In this document: piece after piece, positions 27,935 to 37,004 of the stretch
Numbering within the stretch: position 1 is the stretch's first letter
Layout of the letters: each line of letters opens with the position of its first letter
Source of the DNA: Flavobacterium luteum
GTDB lineage: Bacteria; Bacteroidota; Bacteroidia; Flavobacteriales; Flavobacteriaceae
Direction: 5' to 3'
Assembly (NCBI RefSeq): GCF_008806775.1
Contig: NZ_WAEM01000008.1
Location: 38,980-102,979 of the forward strand
DNA: 64,000 nucleotides
Notes under the pieces: model-generated
Databases searched by the model: none
The model's input: the letters and a program-made list of their open reading frames with translations, nothing else
What the model was told of the DNA's origin: nothing
Program-made: the position numbers and the translations under genes

Positions 27935-29215
27935 CTATTTCTCAAACTGTTGCAATGTTTTTATAATAATTGCAACACAATCCAGTAGCTGCTCTTCATT
28001 CATAACTAATGGTGGTGCAAATCGAATGATATTGCCATGAGTAGGTTTTGCTAAAAGACCATTATCGCGTAAAACAAGACAGATATTCCAAGCCGTATCA
28101 CTTTCTTCAGTGTCGTTTATAACCACAGCATTCAACAACCCTCTTCCTCTAACTAAGGTTGCAATTGAACTTGTTTTGATATATTCGTTTAATTTACTTC
28201 GGAATAATTTACCTAAAACTCTGGCATTTTGAGCTAAATTCTCATCTGCTACAACTTCTAAGGCTGCTTTTGCAACGGCTGCAGCTATAGGATTTCCACC
28301 AAAAGTAGAACCGTGTTGCCCAGGTTTTATTACATTCATTATAGTATCATTAGCCAAAACCGCAGAAACTGGATAAGCTCCCCCTGAGATGGCTTTTCCT
28401 AAAATTAAAATATCTGGTGTAGCGTAAGTAGCTTGCCTTTCGCAATGATTTTCGCAATTGCAATCTCCACAAACGGCTAAAAGCGATCCTGTTCTAGCAA
28501 TACCGGTCTGAATTTCATCGGCAATAAATAAAACATTATACTTGTTGCATAGTGCTTTAGCGCGCATCATATAATCACTGGCTGGAGTATAAACGCCTGC
28601 TTCACCCTGAATAGGTTCAACAAGAAAACCAGCACAATTTTTTGAAGATTTTAAAACATTTTCTAAAGCTTCAATATCATCATAAGGAATCGAAATAAAT
28701 CCATTTGTATACGGACCAAAGTTCTTACGAGCATTTGCATCATTTGAAAATGAAATTATAGTTGTAGTTCTCCCATGAAAATTACCATCACAAACAATAA
28801 TCTGCGCTTCATTTTCTGGAATCCCTTTTACTTCATAGGACCATTTTCTTGCTAATTTTATGGCGGTTTCTACAGCTTCTGCACCAGTATTCATTGGCAA
28901 AACCTTATCGAAACCAAAATATTTTGTCAAAAACTCTTCATAAGGACCCAATTGATCGTTATAAAAAGCACGAGATGTCAATGTTAACTTTTGGGACTGT
29001 TGTATCAAAGCATTTACAATTTTAGGATGACAATGACCTTGATTTACAGCTGAATAGGCCGATAAGAAATCATAATACTTTTTTCCATCTACATCCCATA
29101 CATACACGCCTTCTCCCCTACTTAAAACTACTGGTAACGGATGATAATTGTGTGCTCCATATTTATTTTCTAAAGCGATTATTGCTTCCGATTTTGTTTT
29201 TTCAACAACTGACAT
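27935..29215 (-). CDS. rocD: ornithine-oxo-acid transaminase
   Basis: A 426-residue class-III PLP aminotransferase. It converts ornithine and 2-oxoglutarate to glutamate-5-semialdehyde and glutamate, linking arginine and proline breakdown. Landmarks are [45 protein letters not shown], and the PLP lysine near residue 273 in [16 protein letters not shown] short insertion [13 protein letters not shown] (about residues 248-260) carries four Cys and one His; I recall similar insertions in flavobacterial relatives. It is a single-gene unit with a possible TAAATTTG box 67 bp upstream. Confidence 0.92.
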   Translation of the reverse strand: MSVVEKTKSEAIIALENKYGAHNYHPLPVVLSRGEGVYVWDVDGKKYYDFLSAYSAVNQGHCHPKIVNALIQQSQKLTLTSRAFYNDQLGPYEEFLTKYFGFDKVLPMNTGAEAVETAIKLARKWSYEVKGIPENEAQIIVCDGNFHGRTTTIISFSNDANARKNFGPYTNGFISIPYDDIEALENVLKSSKNCAGFLVEPIQGEAGVYTPASDYMMRAKALCNKYNVLFIADEIQTGIARTGSLLAVCGDCNCENHCERQATYATPDILILGKAISGGAYPVSAVLANDTIMNVIKPGQHGSTFGGNPIAAAVAKAALEVVADENLAQNARVLGKLFRSKLNEYIKTSSIATLVRGRGLLNAVVINDTEESDTAWNICLVLRDNGLLAKPTHGNIIRFAPPLVMNEEQLLDCVAIIIKTLQQFEK

Positions 29216-29525
29216 TTTAAAAATTTTTTAAATACTTGCCTTTACCATTCCTTCTTTTAGAGAGAAATCATCTAATTTGCATCAAATTTAATATTAATTA
29301 ATCGAAAATATTTAAAAGACAAACATTTTCTGTTTATTGATTGCATCAATAATAGTCAAATGTGTATTTAAAATTATCAAATTAACTTTAGAATAACTTT
29401 TTTTATTTGAGTAACTATGGTTAAATTGTTACGTTTTTCAAACAAAATTTGTATTTTTTATAAAATTGGTTTGAGTTCCTAAAAAACATATTACTTTTAT
29501 ACCATAGATAACATTAACTTTTTTA
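29216..29525. other. 310-bp intergenic region between rocD and cysE (divergent)
   Basis: AT-rich text with no credible frame. On the reverse strand TAAATTTG (29283-29290) could be the rocD -7 box, but no TTG lies at the right distance. No promoter is clear for the cysE-like gene. No hairpin stands out. Confidence 0.5.
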
Positions 29526-30320
29526 ATGGTGACAAAAAATAGTATCATTCAAAATATAGATTCCTTGAAGTTACACACTTCTATCAATTATGGAATTAAA
29601 ACCAAAACAGAAGCTTTTACCGAAAAACTGTTTTACACTTTATTTGATTCAAAAGCACATTTAGAGGAAAGCATTGATGAATTAGAAAAACAGTTTAAAG
29701 AAATTTCGAGTATTGCCTGCAAAAAAACCAGTGAACTTTGCGATGAAAACTGGGATAAGTTTCTAGCAAAATTGCCAGTTGTTTTAGAAAGACTGAACGA
29801 AGATGCAGCTTATATTCTAGAAAATGATCCAGCCTCTAATAGTATTGAAGAAGTATATCTCGCCTATCCCGGCTTTTATGCCATAGCAATATACAGACTA
29901 AGTCATGAGTTATACTTACTAGATTTATTATTATTTTCTAGATTAATGAGCGAATATGCACATCGCATTACAGGAACTGATATTCATGCTGGTGCAACTA
30001 TTGCAACTCCATTTTTTATAGACCATGCTACTGGAATTGTAATTGGAGAAACTACTGTTATCGAAAAACATGTAAAGATATATCAAGGAGTTACTTTAGG
30101 AGCTTTGAGTGTGAGCAAAACCATGAAAAACGCTAAAAGACATCCCACTGTTGAAAAAAATGTTTGTATTTATGCCAATGCTACCATTTTAGGAGGCGAT
30201 ACTATTATTGGTAAAAACAGTATTATTGGCGGAAACACTTGGATTACAAAATCGATTCCCGAAAAATCAATTGTTACCAATACTACCACTACAGAAGTAA
30301 AAATAAAAGAATTAAAATAG
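29526..30320 (+). CDS. cysE: serine O-acetyltransferase (CysE/SrpH-type)
   Basis: A 264-residue enzyme that acetylates serine to O-acetylserine, the first step of cysteine synthesis. The N-terminal helical domain is followed by a left-handed parallel beta-helix of hexapeptide repeats with the catalytic segment GTDIHAGATIATPFFIDHAT and the motif VIGETTVIEKHVKIYQGVTL. The C-terminus VTNTTTTEVKIKELK is short and lacks the usual Ile terminus that is the cysteine-synthase docking tail in E. coli. It lies 1 bp upstream of cysM, so the two enzymes of the pathway are probably made together. Confidence 0.92.
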   Translation: MVTKNSIIQNIDSLKLHTSINYGIKTKTEAFTEKLFYTLFDSKAHLEESIDELEKQFKEISSIACKKTSELCDENWDKFLAKLPVVLERLNEDAAYILENDPASNSIEEVYLAYPGFYAIAIYRLSHELYLLDLLLFSRLMSEYAHRITGTDIHAGATIATPFFIDHATGIVIGETTVIEKHVKIYQGVTLGALSVSKTMKNAKRHPTVEKNVCIYANATILGGDTIIGKNSIIGGNTWITKSIPEKSIVTNTTTTEVKIKELK

Positions 30321-30321
30321 T

Positions 30322-31209
30322 ATGAAGCCTCAAAAGTTATTAGACCTAATTGGAAATACTCCATTGATGGAATCGACTTCATTAGTAAAAAATAAAAATG
30401 TAAAACTGCTTTTAAAGCTCGAAGGTAATAATCCCGGCGGCAGTGTAAAAGACCGAGCCGCATACAATATGATAGCATCAGCAATAGAAAGAGGCGACAT
30501 AAAAAAAGGAGATAAACTCATTGAAGCTACCAGTGGAAACACTGGAATTGCATTGGCCATGATTGCACAACTATTTAATTTAGAAATAGAACTAATTCTC
30601 CCAGAAAATTCAACTATAGAGCGTACACAAACCATGCTTGCTTATGGTGCAAACGTAATTTTAACACCTGCTAGCGAGGGTATTATTGGTTCACGTGATT
30701 ATGCCGACAAAAAAATGGCTGAAGGAGGCTACTTTATGTTAAACCAATTTGCAAATGACGATAACTGGAAAGCGCATTACAAAACTACTGGTCCAGAAAT
30801 TTGGAATGATACCGACGGAACCGTAACTCATTTTATTGCTGCTATGGGAACAACAGGAACTATTATAGGAACATCGACTTATTTGAAAGAAAAAAATCCA
30901 AACATACAAATCATTGGTGCACAGCCTAGTGATGGCTCTCAAATTCCTGGAATCCGGAAATGGCCCCAAGAATATTTACCCAAAATTTTTGATGCTTCAA
31001 AAGTAGATACTATTATTGAAGTAAGCGAACAAGAAGCACGTGAAATGACCAAAAGATTGGCAAAAGAAGAAGGTGTTTTTGCCGGAATGAGCAGCGGCGG
31101 TTCGGTTGCTACAGCACTAAAAATAGCCAATCAGTTAGAATCAGGTGTTGTGGTTGCTATTATTTGTGACCGAGGCGATCGCTATTTGTCATCCGATTTA
31201 TTTGATTAA
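30322..31209 (+). CDS. cysM: cysteine synthase B (O-acetylserine sulfhydrylase)
   Basis: A 295-residue PLP enzyme. The PLP lysine is K43 in NPGGSVKDR. EATSGNTGIALAMI and MGTTGTIIGTSTYL are the substrate and phosphate loops. Compared with CysK at 23.8 kb, it has the CysM-type insertion FDASKVDTIIEVSEQEAR and ends in CDRGDRYLSSDLFD. CysM isoforms can also use thiosulfate. It follows cysE directly. Confidence 0.93.
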   Translation: MKPQKLLDLIGNTPLMESTSLVKNKNVKLLLKLEGNNPGGSVKDRAAYNMIASAIERGDIKKGDKLIEATSGNTGIALAMIAQLFNLEIELILPENSTIERTQTMLAYGANVILTPASEGIIGSRDYADKKMAEGGYFMLNQFANDDNWKAHYKTTGPEIWNDTDGTVTHFIAAMGTTGTIIGTSTYLKEKNPNIQIIGAQPSDGSQIPGIRKWPQEYLPKIFDASKVDTIIEVSEQEAREMTKRLAKEEGVFAGMSSGGSVATALKIANQLESGVVVAIICDRGDRYLSSDLFD

Positions 31210-31219
31210 AAACAACTTT

Positions 31220-31840
31220 ATGCAAATTGATTATTTACAGTGGATGGGCTATGTAGCCTCAGTAATCATCATGGTTTCTATGATGATGAGTTCTATTATC
31301 AAATTCAGATGGATTAATTGTGTAGGAGCTTTGTTATTTTCAACATACGGATTCTTAATACATGCCTATCCTGTTGGTGTTCTTAATGGTATTATTCTAC
31401 TGGTAGACATTTACTATTTAGTTCAAATATATTCTAAAAAAGAAACTTTTGAAATACTCGAAATTAATGCTAAAAGCGAATATCTAAAGCGGTTTTTAAG
31501 TTTTCATGATGAAAGCATTCAAAAAATACTTCCAGGCTTTTCCTATAATCCTGATAGAAATACCGTGAGCTTTTATATTTTAAGAAACATGTCGGTAGCC
31601 GGTTTGTTCTTAGCCCATCGAGAAAACACCAATGAACTTCACGTTGGTTTAGATTATGTATTGCCCGAATACAAAGATTTTAAAAACGGCAAATATGTAT
31701 ATTTCAGTCTTAAACAAAAATTTATAGATTTAGGCTATTCCAAAGTCGTTGCCAAAGGAAATAATGTGAGTTATTTCAGGTATTTAAAGAAACTTGGATT
31801 TAAGAAAGTAAAGCCTGGAGAATATTGCAAAGAATTGTAA
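31220..31840 (+). CDS. YgjV-like inner membrane protein with GNAT-like C-terminal domain
   Basis: A 206-residue protein from the ATG at 31220 (MQIDYLQWMGYVASVIIMVS). The longer frame from 31145 overlaps cysM in another frame and is rejected. The first 75 residues form three membrane helices (YVASVIIMVSMMMSSIIKF, WINCVGALLFSTYGFLIHAY and GVLNGIILLVDIYYLVQIY), like the YgjV/YGGT type. The rest is soluble and GNAT-like near its end (ELHVGLDYVLPEYKDFKNGK and VAKGNNVSYFRYLKKLGFKK). It starts 10 bp after cysM and may be co-transcribed. The substrate is unknown. Confidence 0.78.
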   Translation: MQIDYLQWMGYVASVIIMVSMMMSSIIKFRWINCVGALLFSTYGFLIHAYPVGVLNGIILLVDIYYLVQIYSKKETFEILEINAKSEYLKRFLSFHDESIQKILPGFSYNPDRNTVSFYILRNMSVAGLFLAHRENTNELHVGLDYVLPEYKDFKNGKYVYFSLKQKFIDLGYSKVVAKGNNVSYFRYLKKLGFKKVKPGEYCKEL

Positions 31841-31871
31841 ATAAAATATATTTTCAAAACTAATTACTCAT

Positions 31872-31906
31872 TTGAATTCATAAAACCAACCAATCCCTTA
31901 TTTTTG
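31872..31906 (+). promoter_or_regulatory. putative rlmD promoter placed almost at the start codon
   Basis: TTG (31872-31874), 24-nt spacer, TATTTTTG (31899-31906). The spacer is 1 nt outside the usual range. The box ends 4 nt before the ATG at 31911, so the transcript would start at or next to the start codon. Confidence 0.5.
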
Positions 31907-31910
31907 CGCC

Positions 31911-33326
31911 ATGGCAAAGAAAAATACAGACAAAATCGTTTTTGATCATATAAAAGTCCTTGATGCTGGTGCAAAAGGCGTTTCGGTAGCAAAAGCTCCA
32001 GACGGAAAAGTAATCTTCATTCCCAATGTCGTTCCCGGCGATGTGGTAGATGTGCAAACCTTCAAAAAGCGTAAAGCCTATTACGAAGGAAAAGCGGTTC
32101 GTTTTCACGAATTTTCAGAACATCGAATTGAACCCATTTGCGAACATTTTGGGGTTTGTGGCGGTTGTAAATGGCAAAACATGAAGTACAGCCAGCAATT
32201 GTATTACAAACAAAATGAAGTAAAAAACCATTTGCAACGCATCGGAAAAATTGAGCTTCCTGAATTGGAACCCATTTTAGGTTCTGAAAAACAATTCTTT
32301 TACCGAAACAAAATGGAATTTGGGTTCTCCAATGCGCGTTGGCTTACCGAAAAAGAAATAGAAAGCACTGAAGATTTAGGAAACCGAAATGCTTTGGGTT
32401 TTCATATTCCGAAAATGTGGGACAAAATTCTGGATATTACCAAATGCCATTTGCAGGAAGACCCTTCTAATGCGATTCGTAATGAAATTAGAGCTTTTGC
32501 CAATGAAAATGATTTATCGTTTTTTAATCCAAGAGCGCACGAAGGCTTTTTGAGAACTTTAATGATTCGAACCGCATCAACGGGTGAAATTATGGTTTTG
32601 ATTCAGTTTTTTGAAGAAGATAAAACCAAAAGGGAATTGCTATTGCATTTTCTTGCCCATCGTTTTCCTGAAATCACTTCCCTTCAATACGTCATCAACG
32701 GAAAACCAAATGACACCATTTACGACCAAGACGTAAAATTATTCAAAGGTCGCGAGTATATTTTGGAAGAAATGGAAGGGTTGAAATTCAGCATCAATGC
32801 CAAATCTTTTTACCAAACCAATTCCGCCCAAGCGTATGAATTGTATAAAATTACTAGGGAATTTGCTGGTTTAACCGGCAATGAAATTGTGTATGATTTG
32901 TACACCGGAACAGGAACTATTGCTCAATTTGTATCTAAAAATGCGAAGAAAGTGATTGGAGTAGAAAGTGTTCCCGAAGCCATTGTAGATGCAAAAGCCA
33001 ATGCCAAAAGAAACGAAATAACGAATTGCGAATTTTTTGTAGGCGATATGAAAGTAGTATTTAACGAAAGTTTTATTGCCCAACATGGCAAACCTGATGT
33101 AATTATTACTGACCCTCCTCGAGACGGCATGCACAAAGAGGTGGTGGAACAAATTATGAAAATTGCTCCAGATAAGATTGTATATGTAAGTTGTAACTCG
33201 GCAACACAAGCTCGTGATTTAGCTTTAATGGACGAGAAATACAAAGTAACTCGAGTGCGACCGGTAGATATGTTTCCGCAAACGCATCACGTAGAAAATG
33301 TTGTACTTTTGGAGAGAAAATTTTAG
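31911..33326 (+). CDS. rlmD: 23S rRNA (uracil-C5)-methyltransferase RlmD
   Basis: A 471-residue SAM-dependent RNA methyltransferase. The N-terminal TRAM-like OB fold (residues 1-70) is followed by the [4Fe-4S] cysteines C77, C83 and C86 in CEHFGVCGGCKW plus one downstream in DITKCHLQ. The methyltransferase domain has YDLYTGTGTIAQF, TDPPRDGMH, and the catalytic Cys in YVSCNSATQARDL. The enzyme modifies U1939 of 23S rRNA in E. coli. Base use is richer in G+C and less A-rich than its neighbours. Two small genes (DUF6452, DUF6048) follow in the same direction. Confidence 0.94.
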   Translation: MAKKNTDKIVFDHIKVLDAGAKGVSVAKAPDGKVIFIPNVVPGDVVDVQTFKKRKAYYEGKAVRFHEFSEHRIEPICEHFGVCGGCKWQNMKYSQQLYYKQNEVKNHLQRIGKIELPELEPILGSEKQFFYRNKMEFGFSNARWLTEKEIESTEDLGNRNALGFHIPKMWDKILDITKCHLQEDPSNAIRNEIRAFANENDLSFFNPRAHEGFLRTLMIRTASTGEIMVLIQFFEEDKTKRELLLHFLAHRFPEITSLQYVINGKPNDTIYDQDVKLFKGREYILEEMEGLKFSINAKSFYQTNSAQAYELYKITREFAGLTGNEIVYDLYTGTGTIAQFVSKNAKKVIGVESVPEAIVDAKANAKRNEITNCEFFVGDMKVVFNESFIAQHGKPDVIITDPPRDGMHKEVVEQIMKIAPDKIVYVSCNSATQARDLALMDEKYKVTRVRPVDMFPQTHHVENVVLLERKF

Positions 33327-33427
33327 ATTGCTTCGCCAGTTCGCCTTTTAGGCTCGGGTGCAGATTTTTGATTTCAGTCATTAAAATTGATTTTTGCTAT
33401 TGTTATTGTCATTGAGAATAAAGATTT
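33327..33427. other. 101-bp gap with a GC-rich patch
   Basis: The first 35 bp (ttcgccagttcgcc, then ttttaggctcgggtgcag) are clearly richer in G+C than the surrounding DNA and contain a small GCCT-TTT-AGGC hairpin. It may be a fragment of a dispersed intergenic repeat. No frame or promoter was recognised. Confidence 0.4.
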
Positions 33428-33949
33428 ATGAAAAAATTACTTCTACTTATTATCCTTATATCTTACTCTTTTTCAAGTTGTGAAAAGGATGATATTTGCG
33501 ATGCCAATACGCCCACTACTCCACGACTTATTATTGAATTTTACGATAACGATAATCGAGTAAATAAAAAAAACATAACTAATTTATCGATATTAGGTGA
33601 TGGATTAACTACAGACATTTTATTTACAACCGGAAGTAAAATTCAGGTTCCATTACAATTAACAACTACAAGCACTACATATAGTTTTACATTAAATGCT
33701 ACGAATCCCAACCCAGCTTTAATTTTTAAAGACATTCTTCAATTTAATTATTCAACAAAAACCGTTTATGTCTCCCGAGCTTGTGGGTATAAAATACTTT
33801 TTGACCTTAATAACGACAGCGCTTTGCCCAATCCCTTTGTATTAAATGACGACCCTGCTGTAACCAATGGCAAATGGATTAAAGATATTGTGGTTGAAAA
33901 ATTTAATTTAGAAACAGAAAATGAAACACACATCAAAATATATTTTTAG
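33428..33949 (+). CDS. DUF6452 family lipoprotein
   Basis: A 173-residue lipoprotein; the signal ends in ISYSFSSCEKDD (lipidated Cys). It contains TPRLIIEFYDNDNRVNKKN and LPLQLTTTSTTYSFTLN-like strands and matches the flavobacterial DUF6452 pattern as I remember it. Its 3' end overlaps the start of the next gene by 29 bp, so the two are translated in different frames and probably coupled. Function unknown. It is probably exported to the inner face of the outer membrane. Confidence 0.8.
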   Translation: MKKLLLLIILISYSFSSCEKDDICDANTPTTPRLIIEFYDNDNRVNKKNITNLSILGDGLTTDILFTTGSKIQVPLQLTTTSTTYSFTLNATNPNPALIFKDILQFNYSTKTVYVSRACGYKILFDLNNDSALPNPFVLNDDPAVTNGKWIKDIVVEKFNLETENETHIKIYF

Positions 33950-34661
33950 TATTTGCATGGTGCTGTCATCATTTATGATTCAGGCACAAGCTAAAAAAAC
34001 AGACAGTATACCCGTAAAAACGAATAGGTACGGTTTACGAGTAGGAATTGATTTATTCAAACTTTCACGTTCTTTTTATGAAGATAAATACCAAGGATTA
34101 GAAGTTGTTGGCGATTATAGAATCTCTAAAAAATACTACCTAGCTGGAGAATTAGGAAACGAAAATAAAACCGTTGATGATGACCAACTTAATTTTACCA
34201 CAAAGGGAACCTATTTTAGAGTAGGATTTGATTATAACTTTTATGAAAATTGGTTAGACATGGAAAACAAGATCTACATCGGAATGCGATACGGAGTGAG
34301 TACTTTTAGCCAACGATTAAATAGTTACAAACTGTACAATGCCAATCCTTATTTTGAAGATACTCCTACTTATTTCCCGAATGAAACTTTTAGTGGGCTA
34401 ACGGCGCAATGGCTAGAAGTTGTAGTGGGTGTAAATGCCAAAGTCTTTAATAATTTTTATATGGGTTTTAGTTTTAGAATGAATAATCTAATTTCAAACA
34501 AAAAACCAGATACTTTTGACAACCTTTATATTCCGGGTTTTAACAGAACGTATAACGGTAATTTTGGTGCGGGTTTTAATTATACCATTTCCTATTTTAT
34601 TCCTATTTACAAGAAGAAAGTGGGACTAAAAGTTCCTGAAAAAACCAATAAAAAGAAGTAA
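33921..34661 (+). CDS. DUF6048 family outer-membrane beta-barrel protein
   Basis: A 246-residue protein with a signal peptide (YIFSICMVLSSFMIQAQ). The mature part is a beta-barrel with strands such as NRYGLRVGIDLFKLS, YYLAGELGNENK, TYFRVGFDYNFYENW and YIGMRYGVSTFSQRL. It matches DUF6048, often found next to DUF6452 after rlmD in flavobacteria (my recollection). It overlaps the upstream gene by 29 bp. The 3' end abuts the convergent small gene at 34662. Confidence 0.82.
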   Translation: MKHTSKYIFSICMVLSSFMIQAQAKKTDSIPVKTNRYGLRVGIDLFKLSRSFYEDKYQGLEVVGDYRISKKYYLAGELGNENKTVDDDQLNFTTKGTYFRVGFDYNFYENWLDMENKIYIGMRYGVSTFSQRLNSYKLYNANPYFEDTPTYFPNETFSGLTAQWLEVVVGVNAKVFNNFYMGFSFRMNNLISNKKPDTFDNLYIPGFNRTYNGNFGAGFNYTISYFIPIYKKKVGLKVPEKTNKKK

Positions 34662-34898
34662 TTATTTTACCTCTTTTATACCTTTAACAAACAACCATTT
34701 CATAAAAAGTTTTTCGCCGTCTTTGGTTTTTACGGCTTGGAATTTTGGTGCTAAAATTGTCCCAACTACAAAAGCTGTTAATGGAATCCAAAATCCAGTA
34801 ATAGCGGTATAATGTGCTATCAAAAATCGGAAACCAATAAACAATACGGCAAAGGATGTGAGCTGATAGAGAAAGGCTCTAAGTTGTAATTTTGTCAT
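34662..34898 (-). CDS. small membrane protein, hypothetical
   Basis: A 78-residue protein with two membrane helices (LTSFAVLFIGFRFLIAHY and FWIPLTAFVVGTILAPKF) and a basic C-terminus (WLFVKGIKEVK). I do not recognise a named family. It follows the THUMP methyltransferase gene by 17 bp on the same strand, so it is probably in the same transcript. No function can be assigned. Confidence 0.7.
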   Translation of the reverse strand: MTKLQLRAFLYQLTSFAVLFIGFRFLIAHYTAITGFWIPLTAFVVGTILAPKFQAVKTKDGEKLFMKWLFVKGIKEVK

Positions 34899-34915
34899 TG
34901 TTATACCTTTATAAT

Positions 34916-36109
34916 TTATGAATTATGTGTTTCAGAAGGATTCTCCTGATTGTATTTAACAGCAAACTTCGTTCTCTTGCTCCCTTCATACATTTCATAT
35001 TTTACCAATCGCGCTTCTAAACTGGCATTGAATAATTTAATTTTTCGAGAAGGTTTCAATCCAACAAATTTCAAAGCTTCAAGATTGGCAGTAATAAACC
35101 AAGCATCGGTTCCTGGATAATTTTTCTTAAGCGTATCACCAATATTTTTATAAAATTCTTCCATATGAATATCTAAACGCTCATCATAAGGCGGATTAAA
35201 AACCATGTGTAATTTGCCTTGTGAGGTTTTTTCAGTATCAAAGAAGTTTTCTTCTGTAATAGTAATGTAGTCTTCCAAATTGGCATTCTTGATATTGGCT
35301 TTCGCTTTTTGCACAGCACTCGGCGCTTTATCATACCCTTTTATGGTGTAATGAAACTCTCTTACTTTTTTGAGCAAACTATCGTTAATACTCTCAAAAA
35401 GTTCATTATCCCAATCGTTCCATTTTTCGAAAGCAAATTCTTTACGATTAATATTTACAGGAATATTGCAGGCAATCATAGCTGCTTCGGCTAAAAAAGT
35501 TCCCGAACCACACATAGGATCTAAAAAATGACCCTGCCCCTCCCAACCGGAAAGCATTAAAATTCCAGCTGCTAAAACTTCGTTTATAGGTGCAATATTG
35601 GTGGCCGTTCTATAGCCACGCTGATGCAATGAGTTCCCAGAAGTATCTAGTGCTACTGAAACCTGATCTTTATCGATATGAATATTAATTCTTAAATCGG
35701 GATACACTTTATCTATGCTAGGCCGTTGCCCTGTTCGCTCTCTAAACTGATCGACAATCGCATCTTTACATTTTTGGGAAACAAATTCAGAGTGGTTAAA
35801 ATACTCCGAATGCACCGTTGCATCTATCACAAATGTCTGATTGGCATTGATTAATTTAGACCAATTAACTCCTGAAACGCCTTTATACAAGGCCTGTTCA
35901 TTTGTAGCTTTGAAGAAATAAATGGGTTTTAATATTTTTAAAGCGGTGCGCAACGATAAGTTGGCTTTATACATAAATCCTTTATCGCCTTTAAAACTAA
36001 CCATTCGCACTCCTTGTTCTACCTCTTGAGCACCAAGTAGTTGCAGTTCTTTAGCCAAAATTTCTTCAAAACCAAAAAAGGTTTTGGCAATCATTTTATA
36101 ATTTTCCAT
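34916..36109 (-). CDS. THUMP-domain class I SAM-dependent RNA methyltransferase (RlmL/YpsC-like)
   Basis: A 397-residue protein. The N-terminal THUMP domain (about 1-160) has the leading MIAKTFFGFEEILAKELQLL. The methyltransferase domain follows with the SAM motif DPMCGSGTFLAEAAMIACN and the catalytic FNPPYDERL. Related enzymes (RlmL N-terminal half, YpsC) make N2-methylguanosine in 23S rRNA; the exact target is not certain. It has no fused RlmK domain, as expected for the short form. It is divergent from the methyltransferase at 36240. Confidence 0.9.
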   Translation of the reverse strand: MENYKMIAKTFFGFEEILAKELQLLGAQEVEQGVRMVSFKGDKGFMYKANLSLRTALKILKPIYFFKATNEQALYKGVSGVNWSKLINANQTFVIDATVHSEYFNHSEFVSQKCKDAIVDQFRERTGQRPSIDKVYPDLRINIHIDKDQVSVALDTSGNSLHQRGYRTATNIAPINEVLAAGILMLSGWEGQGHFLDPMCGSGTFLAEAAMIACNIPVNINRKEFAFEKWNDWDNELFESINDSLLKKVREFHYTIKGYDKAPSAVQKAKANIKNANLEDYITITEENFFDTEKTSQGKLHMVFNPPYDERLDIHMEEFYKNIGDTLKKNYPGTDAWFITANLEALKFVGLKPSRKIKLFNASLEARLVKYEMYEGSKRTKFAVKYNQENPSETHNS

Positions 36110-36239
36110 TCTCTACAGTAACGACAACACAATATTGTGTAATCTAAAATTAATTTAATTTGTATTTCAAATTCTAAAATTAAAATACATGGCAAAAATA
36201 CATTAAATTTGCACGCTCAGAATTAATGTAAATGAATTA

Positions 36240-37004
36240 ATGTCAGAAAATAAAAATCTTAAATCCCAAATCCCAAATCTCAAATCAGAAAATTGGTTTG
36301 CTTCATGGTTTGACACTCCTTATTATCACATCCTTTACAAAGAGAGAAATTACAGAGAAGCTCAAATTTTTATGGATAATTTGACGCATTATCTTAATCT
36401 TCCAGAAAAAGCAAAAGTGCTAGACTTAGCTTGTGGAAAAGGCAGACACGCTATTTATCTCAATCAGTTGGGTTTTGAGGTAACTGGAGCCGATCTATCA
36501 GAAAACAGTATTGCGATTGCGAGTAAGAACAGTAATGATACTTTGCATTTTCAGGTGCATGATATGCGACTTCCGTTTGATGATAAATTTGATGCTATCT
36601 TTAATTTATTTACCAGTTTTGGTTATTTCGAAAATGACGATGACAACCTGAAAACATTAATCGCCATGAAAGAAAGCCTTTCGGAATATGGTTTTGGTGT
36701 TATTGATTTTATGAATGTAAATCAAGTTATTGCCAATTTAATTCCAGAAGAACTAAAAACAGTTGATGGAATAGATTTTCACATCAAACGCTATTATATA
36801 GACGATCACATTTATAAAGAAATTGATTTTAAAGATAATGGCAATGACTTCCATTATGTAGAAAAAGTTCGTGCCTTAACTTTGCAAGATTTTACCGAAT
36901 TGATGGAACAAGCAGGTATTTATCTTCTAGAAGTGTTTGGTGATTATAAATTAAAAAAATTCCATAAAACAGATAGTGAACGATTAATTCTATTTTTTAA
37001 ATAA
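36240..37004 (+). CDS. class I SAM-dependent methyltransferase
   Basis: A 254-residue cytoplasmic protein. The SAM motif is KVLDLACGKGRHAIYLNQLG, followed by VTGADLSENSI and QVHDMRLPFDDKFDAIFNLF. The substrate cannot be told. The first 15 residues (MSENKNLKSQIPNLKSEN) come from a degenerate 7-bp DNA repeat at 36254-36288, and real folding probably starts at about NWFASWFDTP. It overlaps the ZIP gene by 1 bp (TAATG), so the two are translationally coupled. A TAAATTTG box lies at 36204-36211, but no TTG is at the right distance. Confidence 0.87.
   Translation: MSENKNLKSQIPNLKSENWFASWFDTPYYHILYKERNYREAQIFMDNLTHYLNLPEKAKVLDLACGKGRHAIYLNQLGFEVTGADLSENSIAIASKNSNDTLHFQVHDMRLPFDDKFDAIFNLFTSFGYFENDDDNLKTLIAMKESLSEYGFGVIDFMNVNQVIANLIPEELKTVDGIDFHIKRYYIDDHIYKEIDFKDNGNDFHYVEKVRALTLQDFTELMEQAGIYLLEVFGDYKLKKFHKTDSERLILFFK
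36254..36288. repeat. degenerate 7-bp tandem repeat inside a coding region (AAATCCC-type, 5 units)
   Basis: The units read AAATCTT, AAATCCC, AAATCCC, AAATCTC, AAATCAG and lie in codons 5-16 of the methyltransferase gene. Because 7 is not a multiple of 3, the encoded pattern repeats every 21 bp and gives NLKSQIP then NLKSENW. Confidence 0.85.

Noticed and set aside
31145..31219. Upstream in-frame start for the YgjV-like gene
   Set aside because: It lies inside the cysM coding sequence in another frame; the ATG at 31220 gives a normal membrane N-terminus.
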